64,000 bases of DNA. It comes from Exiguobacterium sp. s146. GTDB lineage: Bacteria > Bacillota > Bacilli > Exiguobacteriales > Exiguobacteriaceae. The DNA lies in NCBI RefSeq assembly GCF_018618415.1, contig NZ_JACSMA010000006.1:26853-90852 (forward strand), read 5' to 3'. The translations under genes and the position numbers were made by a program. Numbering within the stretch: position 1 is the stretch's first letter; each line of letters begins with the position of its first letter. Below, in pieces: positions 38,850 through 47,899 of the stretch. The notes under the pieces are model-generated. The model worked only from the letters and a program-made list of their open reading frames with translations. It did not search any database and was not told the DNA's origin.

Positions 38850-39698
38850 ATGCAGGATATTATTACCGTGAATCAATTGAAAAAGCTGTTCGGGAACGAA
38901 GAAGCGTTACGAGACGTGACGTTTTCTGTTAAAAAAGGAGAGGTATTCGGGTTCCTCGGACCGAGTGGATCCGGGAAGACGACGACCATCAAAATTTTGA
39001 CGTCGCAACTCTCCCAGACGTCAGGTGACGCCACCGTGTTCGGCGTGCCCGTCTCGGAGTTGAAACAAGAACAGTATCGGAAGCGGATTGGTGTGTTGAC
39101 CGACAACAGCGGCCTATACACGCGCCTCTCGATTGAAGAGAATCTGCAACTCTATTGCGACCTGTATGACGAACCGCGTTCACGAATCGATGACGTACTC
39201 CAGATGGTGAATTTGGCCGGGGAACGCAAAAAACGCATCGCCGCGCTCTCACGCGGGATGCTGCAACGGGTGACACTGGCTCGGGCGTTGTTGCATGAGC
39301 CGGAACTATTGTTTTTAGATGAGCCGACGTCCGCGCTCGACCCGGTCAACTCGCGTCATATTTATAAAGGGATTGAACGGTTGAAGGCAAAAGGGACGAC
39401 GATTTTCTTGACGACGCACGACATGAACGAGGCAGAGGAACTATGCGATCGCGTCGCCTTCTTGCATCAAGGAGAGATTCAACTGCTCGACGCCCCAAAA
39501 CAATTGCGCCGGAAATATGCGAACGGCTCGATGCGCGTCGAACTGCATGACGGGGAAACGGTTGACTTGAAGCAAGGAAAAGACGGGGCCGACTGGCTCC
39601 ATGCACAGATGCGCGACCAAAATATCGCGGCCATCCATTCGAACGAGCCGACGCTCGGGGACATCTTTATCGAAGTGACGGGGAGGAAATTATCATGA
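38850..39698 (+). CDS. ABC transporter ATP-binding protein (exporter)
   Basis: 282 aa. Walker A GPSGSGKTT, Q-loop LTDNSGLYTRLS, signature ALSRGMLQRVTLA (S-R-G-M in place of S-G-G-Q), Walker B LLFLDEPTSALDP and H-loop TTHDMNEAE are all present. A C-terminal extension (about 215-282) is typical of CcmA/BcrA-type exporters. Start ATG 38850 has AAGGAGG upstream; the open frame from 38817 lacks a site. It is coupled to the permease gene (ATGA). Confidence 0.9.
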   Translation: MQDIITVNQLKKLFGNEEALRDVTFSVKKGEVFGFLGPSGSGKTTTIKILTSQLSQTSGDATVFGVPVSELKQEQYRKRIGVLTDNSGLYTRLSIEENLQLYCDLYDEPRSRIDDVLQMVNLAGERKKRIAALSRGMLQRVTLARALLHEPELLFLDEPTSALDPVNSRHIYKGIERLKAKGTTIFLTTHDMNEAEELCDRVAFLHQGEIQLLDAPKQLRRKYANGSMRVELHDGETVDLKQGKDGADWLHAQMRDQNIAAIHSNEPTLGDIFIEVTGRKLS

Positions 39699-40402
39699 CA
39701 TTTTCAATGAAACGGGCACTCGCCATTTTCCAGAAAGACTATAAAGACTTGTCGCGGAACTTATTCGTCTCCTCGACGTTGATCATGCCATTGTTCTTCG
39801 CCGTCTTCTATTCACAACTCGGCACAGAAGGCATCGACATCACCTATTTCATCATCAACATCACGTTTAGTCTCGTCGCGACGTTCGTCCAGTGTGCCTT
39901 GATTGCCGAAGAGAAAGAAAAGAACACGCTCCGTGGATTGATGTTGTCACCGGCGAGTACGCTCGACATCTTGCTCGGAAAGAGCGCGCTCACGTTCGTA
40001 ACGACACTTGTTTTGATTGCAGCGTGCGCCTTTATCATGGGATACAGCCCTGCGAACCTGCTCGTCATCTCACTTGCCTTGATCATCTCGACGTTCTTTT
40101 ATATCGGGATTGGGACGATTCTCGGATTGATGACGAAGACGGTCATGGAAGCCTCACTCATCGTCATGCCGGCGTTTTTCTTCTTCTCGTTCTCACCGAT
40201 GTTGTTAGCGTACGAGGACCGCTTCTCCATTATCGGTCTCCTCGAGTACTTGCCGAACATCGTCTTGATCGACCTCGCGCATCAAATCGAGGCGGGGGCT
40301 GGACTCGGCTCTACATGGGTGGAGCTTGTGATACTGTCCGCCTGGGCGCTCGTCGTGTTCGTCGGAAGTATTGTGATGTATAACCGGAAACAGACGGACT
40401 AA
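39695..40402 (+). CDS. ABC-2-type transporter permease
   Basis: 235 aa with six helices. A short cytoplasmic start MKRALAIFQKDYKDLSRNL is followed by LIMPLFFAVFYSQLG, then EEKEKNTLRGLMLSPASTLDILLGK, the ABC-2 signature between TM2 and TM3. It forms a transporter with the preceding ATPase. By analogy with LytTR-controlled exporters it may export a peptide or antimicrobial; this is inference. Confidence 0.88.
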   Translation: MTFSMKRALAIFQKDYKDLSRNLFVSSTLIMPLFFAVFYSQLGTEGIDITYFIINITFSLVATFVQCALIAEEKEKNTLRGLMLSPASTLDILLGKSALTFVTTLVLIAACAFIMGYSPANLLVISLALIISTFFYIGIGTILGLMTKTVMEASLIVMPAFFFFSFSPMLLAYEDRFSIIGLLEYLPNIVLIDLAHQIEAGAGLGSTWVELVILSAWALVVFVGSIVMYNRKQTD

Positions 40403-40431
40403 AAGCGACGATATTACTCGTCGCTTTTTTT
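40402..40431. terminator. Bidirectional Rho-independent terminator
   Basis: AAAAGCGACGA pairs with TCGTCGCTTTT around TATTAC, followed by TTT. It lies between convergent genes. Confidence 0.88.
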
Positions 40432-40602
40432 GAAACGTTCTTTTAAATCCATTCCATAAAGAACTATATATAAAAGACACGACGGTAGCACGGTAAACAA
40501 CTGCACCTTTCTACGAAACCCTAACCCCTCATCGTGAATCCCATAATCGATGGCCCAATACGCTAAACTAATGGATAAGCATAACCCTAGAAATTTAATC
40601 AT
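40414..40602 (-). CDS. Small membrane protein (62 aa), unknown
   Basis: Two hydrophobic stretches (IKFLGLCLSISLAYWAI and VQLFTVLPSCLLYIVLYGM) flank a charged loop, with a basic end LKERFKKSDE. The start at 40602 has only a weak ribosome-binding site and lies 11 nt after the zinc-finger gene stop, so it is probably co-translated. The end overlaps the terminator. Confidence 0.6.
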   Translation of the reverse strand: MIKFLGLCLSISLAYWAIDYGIHDEGLGFRRKVQLFTVLPSCLLYIVLYGMDLKERFKKSDE

Positions 40603-40613
40603 CTGTTTGCATT

Positions 40614-40823
40614 CTAATCGTGATCACTTAATTTGATCCAAAATAGGATGAACGGAACGAATACGAGGCTTAAGTATCCCAAGGTCAATAAACTTTGTGT
40701 TTCAGCAGAAATGAATTGTTTTTGACCACAGTTTGGACAGTCTTTTCCGTTCGTAGAAAACCCGAGTGCCAAAACTTCTTTGATTCTCCACTTATAGTGA
40801 CAATTCGTGCAACGTGGCGCCAC
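40614..40823 (-). CDS. TIGR04104-type CXXC zinc-finger membrane protein
   Basis: 69 aa: CTNCHYKWRIKEVLALGFSTNGKDCPNCGQKQF has the two Cys pairs about 20 residues apart that define the cxxc_20_cxxc family, followed by one or two hydrophobic stretches (LLTLGYLSLVFVPFILFWI). GTG 40823 follows GGGAG by 8 nt. The function of the family is unknown. Confidence 0.75.
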   Translation of the reverse strand: MAPRCTNCHYKWRIKEVLALGFSTNGKDCPNCGQKQFISAETQSLLTLGYLSLVFVPFILFWIKLSDHD

Positions 40824-40908
40824 AATGCCATCTCCCTTCTTCTATCTACCTGTACGTCAATACCACTACTCAGGTTCCATTTTTAGCAACCACCTTTTTA
40901 AAACTCTA

Positions 40909-40952
40909 TAAAAAAACCACCCACCAGCTTTCGCTGATGAATGGTTTTCGTT
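40909..40952 (-). terminator. Rho-independent terminator of groESL
   Basis: On the minus strand AACCATTCATCAGC pairs with GCTGGTGGGTGGTT (G-U pairs allowed) around GAAA, followed by TTTTTT. Confidence 0.85.
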
Positions 40953-40964
40953 AAAGCGTATGAC

Positions 40965-42608
<1,644 letters not shown>

Positions 42609-42647
42609 TCATTTCCCCCTAAAAAAGTTTTTGAAGAATGGTGAGTC

Positions 42648-42932
42648 TTAGCCTACGATTGCGAGAATGTCGCTCTCTCGAACGATTAAGTATTCTTTGC
42701 CTTCATGCTTCACTTCGGTACCCGCGTATTTCGAGTAGATGACCAAATCATTTTCTTTGACGTCGAGCGCGATCCGCTCACCTTGGTCCGTGACGCGGCC
42801 AGTACCGACTGCGAGGACGCGTCCTTGTTGCGGCTTTTCTTTCGCCGTATCAGGAAGCACGATGCCTCCGATCGTCTTTTCTTCTTTCTCCACGACTTCG
42901 ATGATGACGCGATCGCCTAGTGGTTTTAACAT
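42648..42932 (-). CDS. groES: Co-chaperonin GroES
   Basis: A 94-aa 10-kDa cap of the GroEL chamber: [43 protein letters not shown] includes the mobile loop (GGIVLP). GGAGGAGG precedes ATG 42932; the longer open frame crosses CIRCE and is not used. It is co-transcribed with groEL. Confidence 0.98.
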   Translation of the reverse strand: MLKPLGDRVIIEVVEKEEKTIGGIVLPDTAKEKPQQGRVLAVGTGRVTDQGERIALDVKENDLVIYSKYAGTEVKHEGKEYLIVRESDILAIVG

Positions 42933-42981
42933 AGAAAAAACCTCCTCCGAATATGAATGATATATCGATGAATCGTAAGTT

Positions 42982-43008
42982 TTAGCACTCATCAAAAAGG
43001 AGTGCTAA
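42982..43008. promoter_or_regulatory. CIRCE element (HrcA operator)
   Basis: A perfect TTAGCACTC-N9-GAGTGCTAA inverted repeat in the groES leader. HrcA represses groESL through this element in Firmicutes (established). Confidence 0.98.
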
Positions 43009-43016
43009 CACTGATT

Positions 43017-43045
43017 AGTTTAGTATGAGCTGATTGAAAATGCAA
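43017..43045 (-). promoter_or_regulatory. groESL sigma-A promoter
   Basis: On the minus strand TTGCAT and TAAACT are 17 nt apart, immediately upstream of CIRCE. Confidence 0.75.
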
Positions 43046-43145
43046 GCGGGAACATTAAAAAAATGCTTCCACTCGCGGTCAAGAGACCTTATTTGATACA
43101 ATGGTCAAAAGGAACGTTGACTCTTAGAAATAAGGACGTGTTGAA

Positions 43146-43841
43146 TTGGCTACACTAAACTCAAACCAATCGATAAATACCCGTTTTTCAATGGCACCTA
43201 ACATTCGGATTCGGCATATCATTCCGATTTTGCTATATGCGTTTGTTCAATTCTTTCCGGTATTGATTAGCGAAGTGCGTCCCGAGTGGATCACGCCGAC
43301 GTCAACTGGGCTCTGGTTTGCCATCGGGTTCAGCTTGACGATCGTCATCTCGGTCTTCTTGCTCTGGCCCGACTTGAAGCTGTATAAGCAGCAAGGCATC
43401 CAGTCAAACTTGAACGACACGGTCAAATGGATCGGTCTCGGGATCCTCATGCAGTACGGGCTCGTCATCGTCGCCAACTTGATTGAGACGTGGATCTCGG
43501 GTGACGTCATGGGGTCCCAAAATACCGAACAGATTGCGGATATCGTCCGACTCGTCCCGGTCATGACGCTCTCAGTCGTCTTACTCGGACCGATTATGGA
43601 AGAGATTTTGTTCCGTCACATCTTGTTCGGCAACTTGAGCGCCCGCTTCGGGTTCTGGATCGCGTTTGCGGTCAGCTCGCTCTTGTTCGCGCTCATCCAC
43701 GGTGACAACAAGATTCTCGTTTACGTGGCGATGAGCTTCGCCTTCACGGTCGCGTATGCCAAGACGCGTCGCTTGATCGTGCCGATCGCGATTCACGCGT
43801 TTAACAATGCGCTCGTCATGGTCGTATTATTCTTAATGTAG
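43146..43841 (+). CDS. ydiL: CPBP-family intramembrane metalloprotease (YdiL-like)
   Basis: A 231-aa, about eight-helix membrane protein of the ABI/CPBP (Rce1-like) family. The motifs are GPIMEEILFRHILFGNL (E-E-x-x-x-R), SSLLFALIHG (second His) and PIAIHAFNNALVM (third, H-x-x-x-N). It lies next to groESL as ydiL does in B. subtilis. TTG 43146 follows AAGGACG; an ATG at 43191 lacks a site. Family members process or bind membrane substrates; the substrate here is unknown. Confidence 0.87.
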   Translation: MATLNSNQSINTRFSMAPNIRIRHIIPILLYAFVQFFPVLISEVRPEWITPTSTGLWFAIGFSLTIVISVFLLWPDLKLYKQQGIQSNLNDTVKWIGLGILMQYGLVIVANLIETWISGDVMGSQNTEQIADIVRLVPVMTLSVVLLGPIMEEILFRHILFGNLSARFGFWIAFAVSSLLFALIHGDNKILVYVAMSFAFTVAYAKTRRLIVPIAIHAFNNALVMVVLFLM

Positions 43842-43857
43842 AAATGAGGTGGCATTG

Positions 43858-44067
43858 ATGCCGCGACACTTAAAAGTGATGTTTTTGTTCAGTCTCTCAT
43901 TCGGGATTTTGTTCACCGTCCTCGCCTACTACTCGGTGCAAGAGTACGGCTTCAGCTTCTGGACGTACTTCATCATCGCCGTAGCCGCGTATGACTTCTT
44001 CAAGGTGTATCAGATTTTGACGCTCGCCCGAAAAGCGAAAAAAGAAAAGACCGATAAATCGGCATAA
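43858..44067 (+). CDS. ydiK: YdiK-like small membrane protein
   Basis: 69 aa with two helices (VMFLFSLSFGILFTVLAYYSV and FWTYFIIAVAAYDFFKVYQIL) and the charged end RKAKKEKTDKSA, matching the YdiK/DUF4305 pattern. GAGGTGG lies upstream of ATG 43858. It sits between ydiL and, after an insertion, tatC, as in B. subtilis where ydiK neighbours tatCy and ydiL. The function is unknown. Confidence 0.82.
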   Translation: MPRHLKVMFLFSLSFGILFTVLAYYSVQEYGFSFWTYFIIAVAAYDFFKVYQILTLARKAKKEKTDKSA

Positions 44068-44069
44068 CA

Positions 44070-44101
44070 AAAAGACCAAGCGCGCAGCTTGGTCTTTTTT
44101 A
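44070..44101. terminator. Bidirectional Rho-independent terminator
   Basis: AAAAAGACCAAGC pairs with GCTTGGTCTTTTTT around GCGCA. It lies between convergent genes. Confidence 0.88.
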
Positions 44102-44488
44102 CATGCGAATCACATTCGACGTATCGCTCGGTTCGTCTCGATACGCGCTCCGGATGAACAATCCGTTGAGCGTCAAGCCGATACCTAGAACGAGATAAAT
44201 CATATCCCACAACGGCACGCGTGGCTCATCAAAGAAAATGACACTGATGATAAACACGAGCATGAGCCCCATACCGAACCATGTCACGAGTGACTGGTTG
44301 ACGGCGGCACGAATCGTCGCATTCGTTTCTTTATCGAGTTTACTCAATTGCTGTTCATAGTAAGTCGATAACGTGACACCGAATCCAGTCACAGCCATCC
44401 ACACCACTTCCCCGTTCCAAAAGCCCAGTCCAAACAAGATAGGCCATCCGATCAATAAAACAATAAACCACTTTCGAGTCAGCTTCAT
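44099..44488 (-). CDS. Hypothetical four-helix membrane protein (129 aa)
   Basis: The helices are WFIVLLIGWPILFGLGFW, EVVWMAVTGFGVTLSTYY, WFGMGLMLVFIISVIFF and LWDMIYLVLGIGLTLNGLF. The central segment is YEQQLSKLDKETNATIRAAV and the tail is RSAYRDEPSDTSNVIRM. It has a similar size and topology to the DPEHVT family but no tail motif or central F-N-x-D-x-x-Y segment, so I do not place it there. AAGGAAAGAGGG precedes the start. Confidence 0.65.
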   Translation of the reverse strand: MKLTRKWFIVLLIGWPILFGLGFWNGEVVWMAVTGFGVTLSTYYEQQLSKLDKETNATIRAAVNQSLVTWFGMGLMLVFIISVIFFDEPRVPLWDMIYLVLGIGLTLNGLFIRSAYRDEPSDTSNVIRM

Positions 44489-44504
44489 TTATTTCCCTCT
44501 TTCC

Positions 44505-44759
44505 TTACGATGGAATCCATAGTTTCGCAAAATCAAAATAGCCGAAGATATCGATACAGACGTCCTTCAACTCGACCGGGAACGGGATTGTCCGCTCCTC
44601 GTTATAGAGCGGGATGAAGTATGATCCTTCTTTCAGCTCGCGCTCGATTTGTTGATGCAGCGGCAACCAGTCCTCGAACGGTAGCTGCACCCGCTCCGTC
44701 ATCCCGTCGATATGACGCAAGAGTCGACGCGGCGGCGCGTACGTGATCGCTGTACACAT
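44505..44759 (-). CDS. Hypothetical protein (84 aa) beginning MCTAITY
   Basis: The first seven residues recall choloylglycine-hydrolase N-termini (Cys2 nucleophile), but nothing after them fits that family and the protein is far too short. The rest is soluble and acidic (PFEDWLPLHQQIERELKEGSYFIPLYNEE ... CIDIFGYFDFAKLWIPS). AGAAGGA lies 8 nt upstream of ATG 44759. The function is unknown. Confidence 0.5.
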   Translation of the reverse strand: MCTAITYAPPRRLLRHIDGMTERVQLPFEDWLPLHQQIERELKEGSYFIPLYNEERTIPFPVELKDVCIDIFGYFDFAKLWIPS

Positions 44760-44835
44760 GATGAAGTCCTTCTATTCTCCTGTGAGTAACACTCTCTGTT
44801 CTATTCATGTTTTCGTCTGACATCAACCATAAGAA

Positions 44836-44868
44836 AAACGATGAGGCGTGTGCCACATCGTTCTTCAT
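44836..44868 (-). terminator. Rho-independent terminator
   Basis: On the minus strand AACGATG and CATCGTT arms enclose a loop of GGCACACGC-like sequence, followed by TTTTTC. It ends the two-gene membrane unit. Confidence 0.75.
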
Positions 44869-44869
44869 A

Positions 44870-45274
44870 TTAATTCAGTTCGGTTTCGAGGGTTGTTTCC
44901 GGCATGAAGAACCAAAGTCCAATCCCTTTTAATCCACATACGAACGCCAACCCGTAATACATGAGTGCTTCAAGCGAGTAGGTCAACGTATCCATGAAGA
45001 ACGAGACGAAGAGTCCAATCACCAAGGCGACGATAACACCTCGTAAGGCCAATTCACTTGATTCGCGCCCGACGGCCCGAGATGCTTCCTCACCAAGTGT
45101 CGCCGCGACGTCACGGCGCCACGCATAAAACAGAGTCGCAGCCAGCGCCAACGTCATATCGGGCACGTTTCCACTTAAGACATCCATGATGGTGAGCCCA
45201 AGCATGATGAACATCCCGAGCTTCAATGCATCTTCATTTGTATAAGTCACTCGAGGTTTCAAGGGCTTGTTCAT
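44870..45274 (-). CDS. Hypothetical membrane protein (134 aa)
   Basis: The polar N-terminus MNKPLKPRVTYTNEDALKLG is followed by a helix pair (LGMFIMLGLTIMDVLSG, MTLALAATLFYAWRRD), a charged middle (EEASRAVGRESSELALRG) and a second pair (IVALVIGLFVSFFMDTL, ALMYYGLAFVCGLKGIGLWF). The start overlaps the upstream stop by 4 nt. No family is recognised; pairing with a small membrane protein is conserved-looking. Confidence 0.6.
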   Translation of the reverse strand: MNKPLKPRVTYTNEDALKLGMFIMLGLTIMDVLSGNVPDMTLALAATLFYAWRRDVAATLGEEASRAVGRESSELALRGVIVALVIGLFVSFFMDTLTYSLEALMYYGLAFVCGLKGIGLWFFMPETTLETELN

Positions 45275-45429
45275 AGGACGATGAACCCCACCGTCAACAG
45301 ACCATATACGAAACCGAGCACGATGACACTGATGGCAATCGATTTATATTGCGGATACTTATGTAAGACGACCGCTCCGGCGATCACGTGAATAAACGCG
45401 ACGATGAACGTCACAATCGCAAAACCCAT
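45271..45429 (-). CDS. Small two-helix membrane protein (52 aa)
   Basis: MGFAIVTFIVAFIHVIAGAVVLHKYPQYKSIAISVIVLGFVYG and a hydrophobic end: two helices around a short basic loop. Start ATG 45429 is preferred because GGAAGTGAGGAA lies upstream; an in-frame ATG at 45480 lacks a site. It is coupled by ATGA overlap to the 134-aa membrane protein gene. Confidence 0.6.
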   Translation of the reverse strand: MGFAIVTFIVAFIHVIAGAVVLHKYPQYKSIAISVIVLGFVYGLLTVGFIVL

Positions 45430-45546
45430 TCGGTATTCCTCACTTCCAAAAATAAATAATAGAAAATCATGGGAATTCATCCGTTTCCCGGTACAATAAA
45501 GACTGCATTCATTATATCAATTTTTGGAAAGAAGGCACATCACATC

Positions 45547-45882
45547 ATGAATTATTCACGTACCGATTTATCGACAGAGGAAATGCTCCTCGTCAACAGC
45601 GAAGTCGAGAAAAAGAAACGTAGTCTCGTCGTCGCGTACTTGCTTTGGTTCTTCCTCGGCGCGTTAGGCGCACACCGCTTCTACTTCAAAAAAACAGGGA
45701 CGGGCATCGCTATGCTCTTGATGGTCGTTTTGACGATTGGTTTCGGTGCCATCATCACAGGTATTTGGGCGCTCGTCGACGCGTTCCTCATGCCAGGCTG
45801 GCAACAACGCGAAGTCGAAACGATTGAGCGCGAGACGATCGAGTCGTTGAAAACTCGTTCTGAACGTCAAGCTGCCTTTTAA
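45547..45882 (+). CDS. TM2-domain membrane protein
   Basis: 111 aa. A charged N-terminal helix (DLSTEEMLLVNSEVEKKKRS) precedes the TM2 domain: VVAYLLWFFLGALGAHRFYFKKTGTGIAMLLMVVLTIGFGAIITGIWALVDAFLMPG, with the G-x-H-R-F-Y and W-x-L-x-D-x-F signatures. A polar tail follows. AAGAAGGCAC lies upstream of ATG 45547. The function of bacterial TM2 proteins is unknown. Confidence 0.85.
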   Translation: MNYSRTDLSTEEMLLVNSEVEKKKRSLVVAYLLWFFLGALGAHRFYFKKTGTGIAMLLMVVLTIGFGAIITGIWALVDAFLMPGWQQREVETIERETIESLKTRSERQAAF

Positions 45883-45886
45883 CGTC

Positions 45887-45918
45887 CAAGACGGTCACGC
45901 CAACGCGTGACCGTCTTT
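45887..45918. terminator. Rho-independent terminator
   Basis: AAGACGGTCACGC pairs perfectly with GCGTGACCGTCTT around CAAC. It lies between convergent genes. Confidence 0.88.
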
Positions 45919-45922
45919 TCTG

Positions 45923-46507
45923 TTAGAAACTATTCTCTTTCAAATAAAACGCGAAGTTCCGGTGCTTCCGTTCTTTCGTCGCGTAATGGATCCATAGCCA
46001 CGCGAGCGACTCGAGCTCACGCGCCAACTTCAAGTGCCGGAGCGTATGGGCGTCAAAGCCGATTTTCGAGGCGAGGTCTTGGACGGCCCGGACCGACTCT
46101 TGCTCGTCTCCGGCGATGAACATCATCGACATGTTCGGATTCTCCAAGTTCTCGACGCCTGTCTGATTGAACGCCTTGACGATTCGGACGTGTGGCGCAA
46201 GCTCCTGCAGATGCTCGGCCCCCGATTTCCCTTCCGGCCGCTCGATCGCATCAAACTCTTTCGCGATCGGATTCGTCACATCGATGACGATTTTATCGTC
46301 CAAGTCCCGAAGCGATTGAATCAAATCGACGGCTGCCGCGAACGGCGTCGTCAACAACAGGATTTGCGCATTCGACGCCACTTCCTGCAGCGACATCGTC
46401 CCTTCTCGCTCTGACCGTGTCCCGTACAACACCTCATAGCCGACGTCCTCGAACTTGCGTCCGAGTGTCCGGCCGACTTTCCCTGCCCCTAAAATACCAA
46501 TCTTCAT
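45923..46507 (-). CDS. NADPH-dependent F420 reductase-like oxidoreductase
   Basis: A 194-aa Rossmann protein: KIGILGAGKVGRTLGRKFEDVGYEVLYGTRSE at the start, LLTTPFAAAVDLIQSL, IVIDVTNPI, KAFNQTGVENLENP and a C-terminal ELESLAWLWIHYA. This is the pattern of the NAD-binding F420-dependent oxidoreductase-like family (PF03807). Coenzyme F420 is not expected in Bacillales, so the enzyme probably uses NADP(H) with another substrate. GAAGGGGAG precedes the start. Confidence 0.82.
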   Translation of the reverse strand: MKIGILGAGKVGRTLGRKFEDVGYEVLYGTRSEREGTMSLQEVASNAQILLLTTPFAAAVDLIQSLRDLDDKIVIDVTNPIAKEFDAIERPEGKSGAEHLQELAPHVRIVKAFNQTGVENLENPNMSMMFIAGDEQESVRAVQDLASKIGFDAHTLRHLKLARELESLAWLWIHYATKERKHRNFAFYLKENSF

Positions 46508-46523
46508 GTAGTCCGACTCCCCT

Positions 46524-46997
46524 TCACAGTTCTTCGTCTGTCCGTGTCACCGTACCGCCAAGTTCAGCCGCCAGTCCATCGAGCACCGAGTGATCGAACT
46601 CTTCCCCGATTGCCATCACCCCGGTCTATCCAGGCTCGATATTCCCGACCGTCCGTTTGAACGTCTCTTGAATGCTTTGGACGTGCTTCAAGTCTTTCGT
46701 TCCGCCAATCAAACCGCCCGTGAGCGTCCCGAACAGAATCCCGAACGGTCCGCCGAGAATCCCCACCGCCATCCCGATCAAAGCGCCATTCGTCGATTTG
46801 TTCGTCGGCGTCAGTTGAACCGCATCTTCAAATGAAAATGCTCCGTTGTCCTCACGTTTGATGACGACGAGTTCTTCGAACCCGACAAGCCCTTCGGCGT
46901 GATACTTTTTCAGCTTGCTGAACGCTTGATACGAGATGGACTCCTCCGGAAACGTGAACGTGACGATATGGTACGGTTATTTTTCCTTCTTGGCCAT
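46524..46997 (-). pseudogene. DUF1269-family gene with two in-frame stops
   Basis: ATG 46997 (AGGAGGAG upstream) opens MAKKEK, then TAA at 46977-46979. The frame goes on YHIVTFTFPEESISYQAFSKLKK, DNGAFSFEDAVQLT and the glycine-rich helix NGALIGMAVGILGGPFGILFGTLTGGLIGG. A TAG at 46626-46628 follows, then TGVMAIGEEFDHSVLDGLAAELGG. Both stops are single-base changes from sense codons and no frame shift is needed. Family members are small membrane or stress-related proteins of unknown function. Confidence 0.85.
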
Positions 46998-47069
46998 AGT
47001 GGCTCCTCCTTTGACAGGACCAGGTGACACATCAGCTTTCTCTTACCCCTTCCCCGGCTTCAGACGAAA

Positions 47070-47097
47070 AAAACCTAGTCCATGGACTAGGTCGTGG
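47070..47097 (-). terminator. Rho-independent terminator of the siderophore operon
   Basis: The palindrome CCTAGTCCATGGACTAGG is followed on the minus strand by TTTTTT. It lies at the end of the importer ATPase gene. Confidence 0.8.
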
Positions 47098-47899
47098 GTG
47101 GTCGTTTCTCATTCAGCTCGTAATGCGAATACGGGATGCAAAGCGGCGTACCGTAGAGCGGATCTTCCGTCACGACGACTTTCAAGCCGAACACGTCCTG
47201 CATGAAATCCTCGTCGACGACATCGTTCGGACTACCTTGCCGATAGACGTTGCCCCCTGCGAGCGCGATGACATGGTCGGCGTAGCGACAAGCGAGATGC
47301 AAGTCGTGGAGCACCATGATGATCGTCTTGCCCTCTAACCGGTTCAACCGGTACATCAAGTCGAGAATCTCGATTTGGTGCGACATGTCGAGGTACGTCG
47401 TCGGTTCGTCGAGGAGAATCGTCTCCGACTCTTGGGCCAAGGCGAGCGCAATCCAGACGCGTTGCTTTTGCCCACCCGATAAGTTGCTGACGAGGGTGTC
47501 CCGAAGCGAGACCGTATCCGTGAAGGCGAGCGCCCGCTCGACGGCCCGTTCATCGTCTTCCGAGTAGCGCTTGAAGAACGTCTGATATGGATAACGGCCG
47601 AAGCGGACGAGTTGTTCGACAGTCAATCCGTCCGGTGCGACGTTCACTTGCGGCATGAACGCCATAAGCCGGGCCGCTTCTTTCGCCCGATACGCATTGA
47701 GCGGCTTGTCCCGGAACGCGATCGTTCCACCGAGCGCGTCCCGTTGCCGGGCCAGCGTCGACAAAAGCGTCGACTTGCCGCATCCGTTCGCCCCTAACAG
47801 CACGGTGATTTTGCCATGAGGAATCGAGAACGTCAATCCGTCGAGCACAACCTTCTGTTCATAGCCGATGGCGACTTGTTGTAAATCAAATGTATTCAT
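47087..47899 (-). CDS. Siderophore ABC importer ATP-binding protein (FecE/FhuC/YusV type)
   Basis: 270 aa. Walker A GANGCGKST (about 36-44), Q-loop MPQVNVAPDGLTVEQLVRFGRYPY, signature NLSGGQKQRVWIALALAQE, Walker B TILLDEPTTYLDMSHQIEIL and H-loop LHDLHLACRYAD. The family drives uptake of ferric siderophores through FecCD permeases. It overlaps the upstream permease gene by 4 nt and is the last gene of a permease-permease-ATPase operon. Confidence 0.93.
   Translation of the reverse strand: MNTFDLQQVAIGYEQKVVLDGLTFSIPHGKITVLLGANGCGKSTLLSTLARQRDALGGTIAFRDKPLNAYRAKEAARLMAFMPQVNVAPDGLTVEQLVRFGRYPYQTFFKRYSEDDERAVERALAFTDTVSLRDTLVSNLSGGQKQRVWIALALAQESETILLDEPTTYLDMSHQIEILDLMYRLNRLEGKTIIMVLHDLHLACRYADHVIALAGGNVYRQGSPNDVVDEDFMQDVFGLKVVVTEDPLYGTPLCIPYSHYELNEKRPPTT

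Noticed and set aside
44099..44488. Additional member of the DPEHVT membrane family
   Set aside because: Same size and helix number, but neither the central F-N-x-D-x-x-Y segment nor the tail motif is present.
44505..44759. Bile salt (choloylglycine) hydrolase
   Set aside because: Only the first seven residues MCTAITY fit; the rest does not, and the protein is 84 aa against about 320.
45923..46507. Evidence for coenzyme F420 metabolism
   Set aside because: The fold is that of F420-dependent reductases, but members are common in organisms without F420, and no F420 biosynthesis gene is here.
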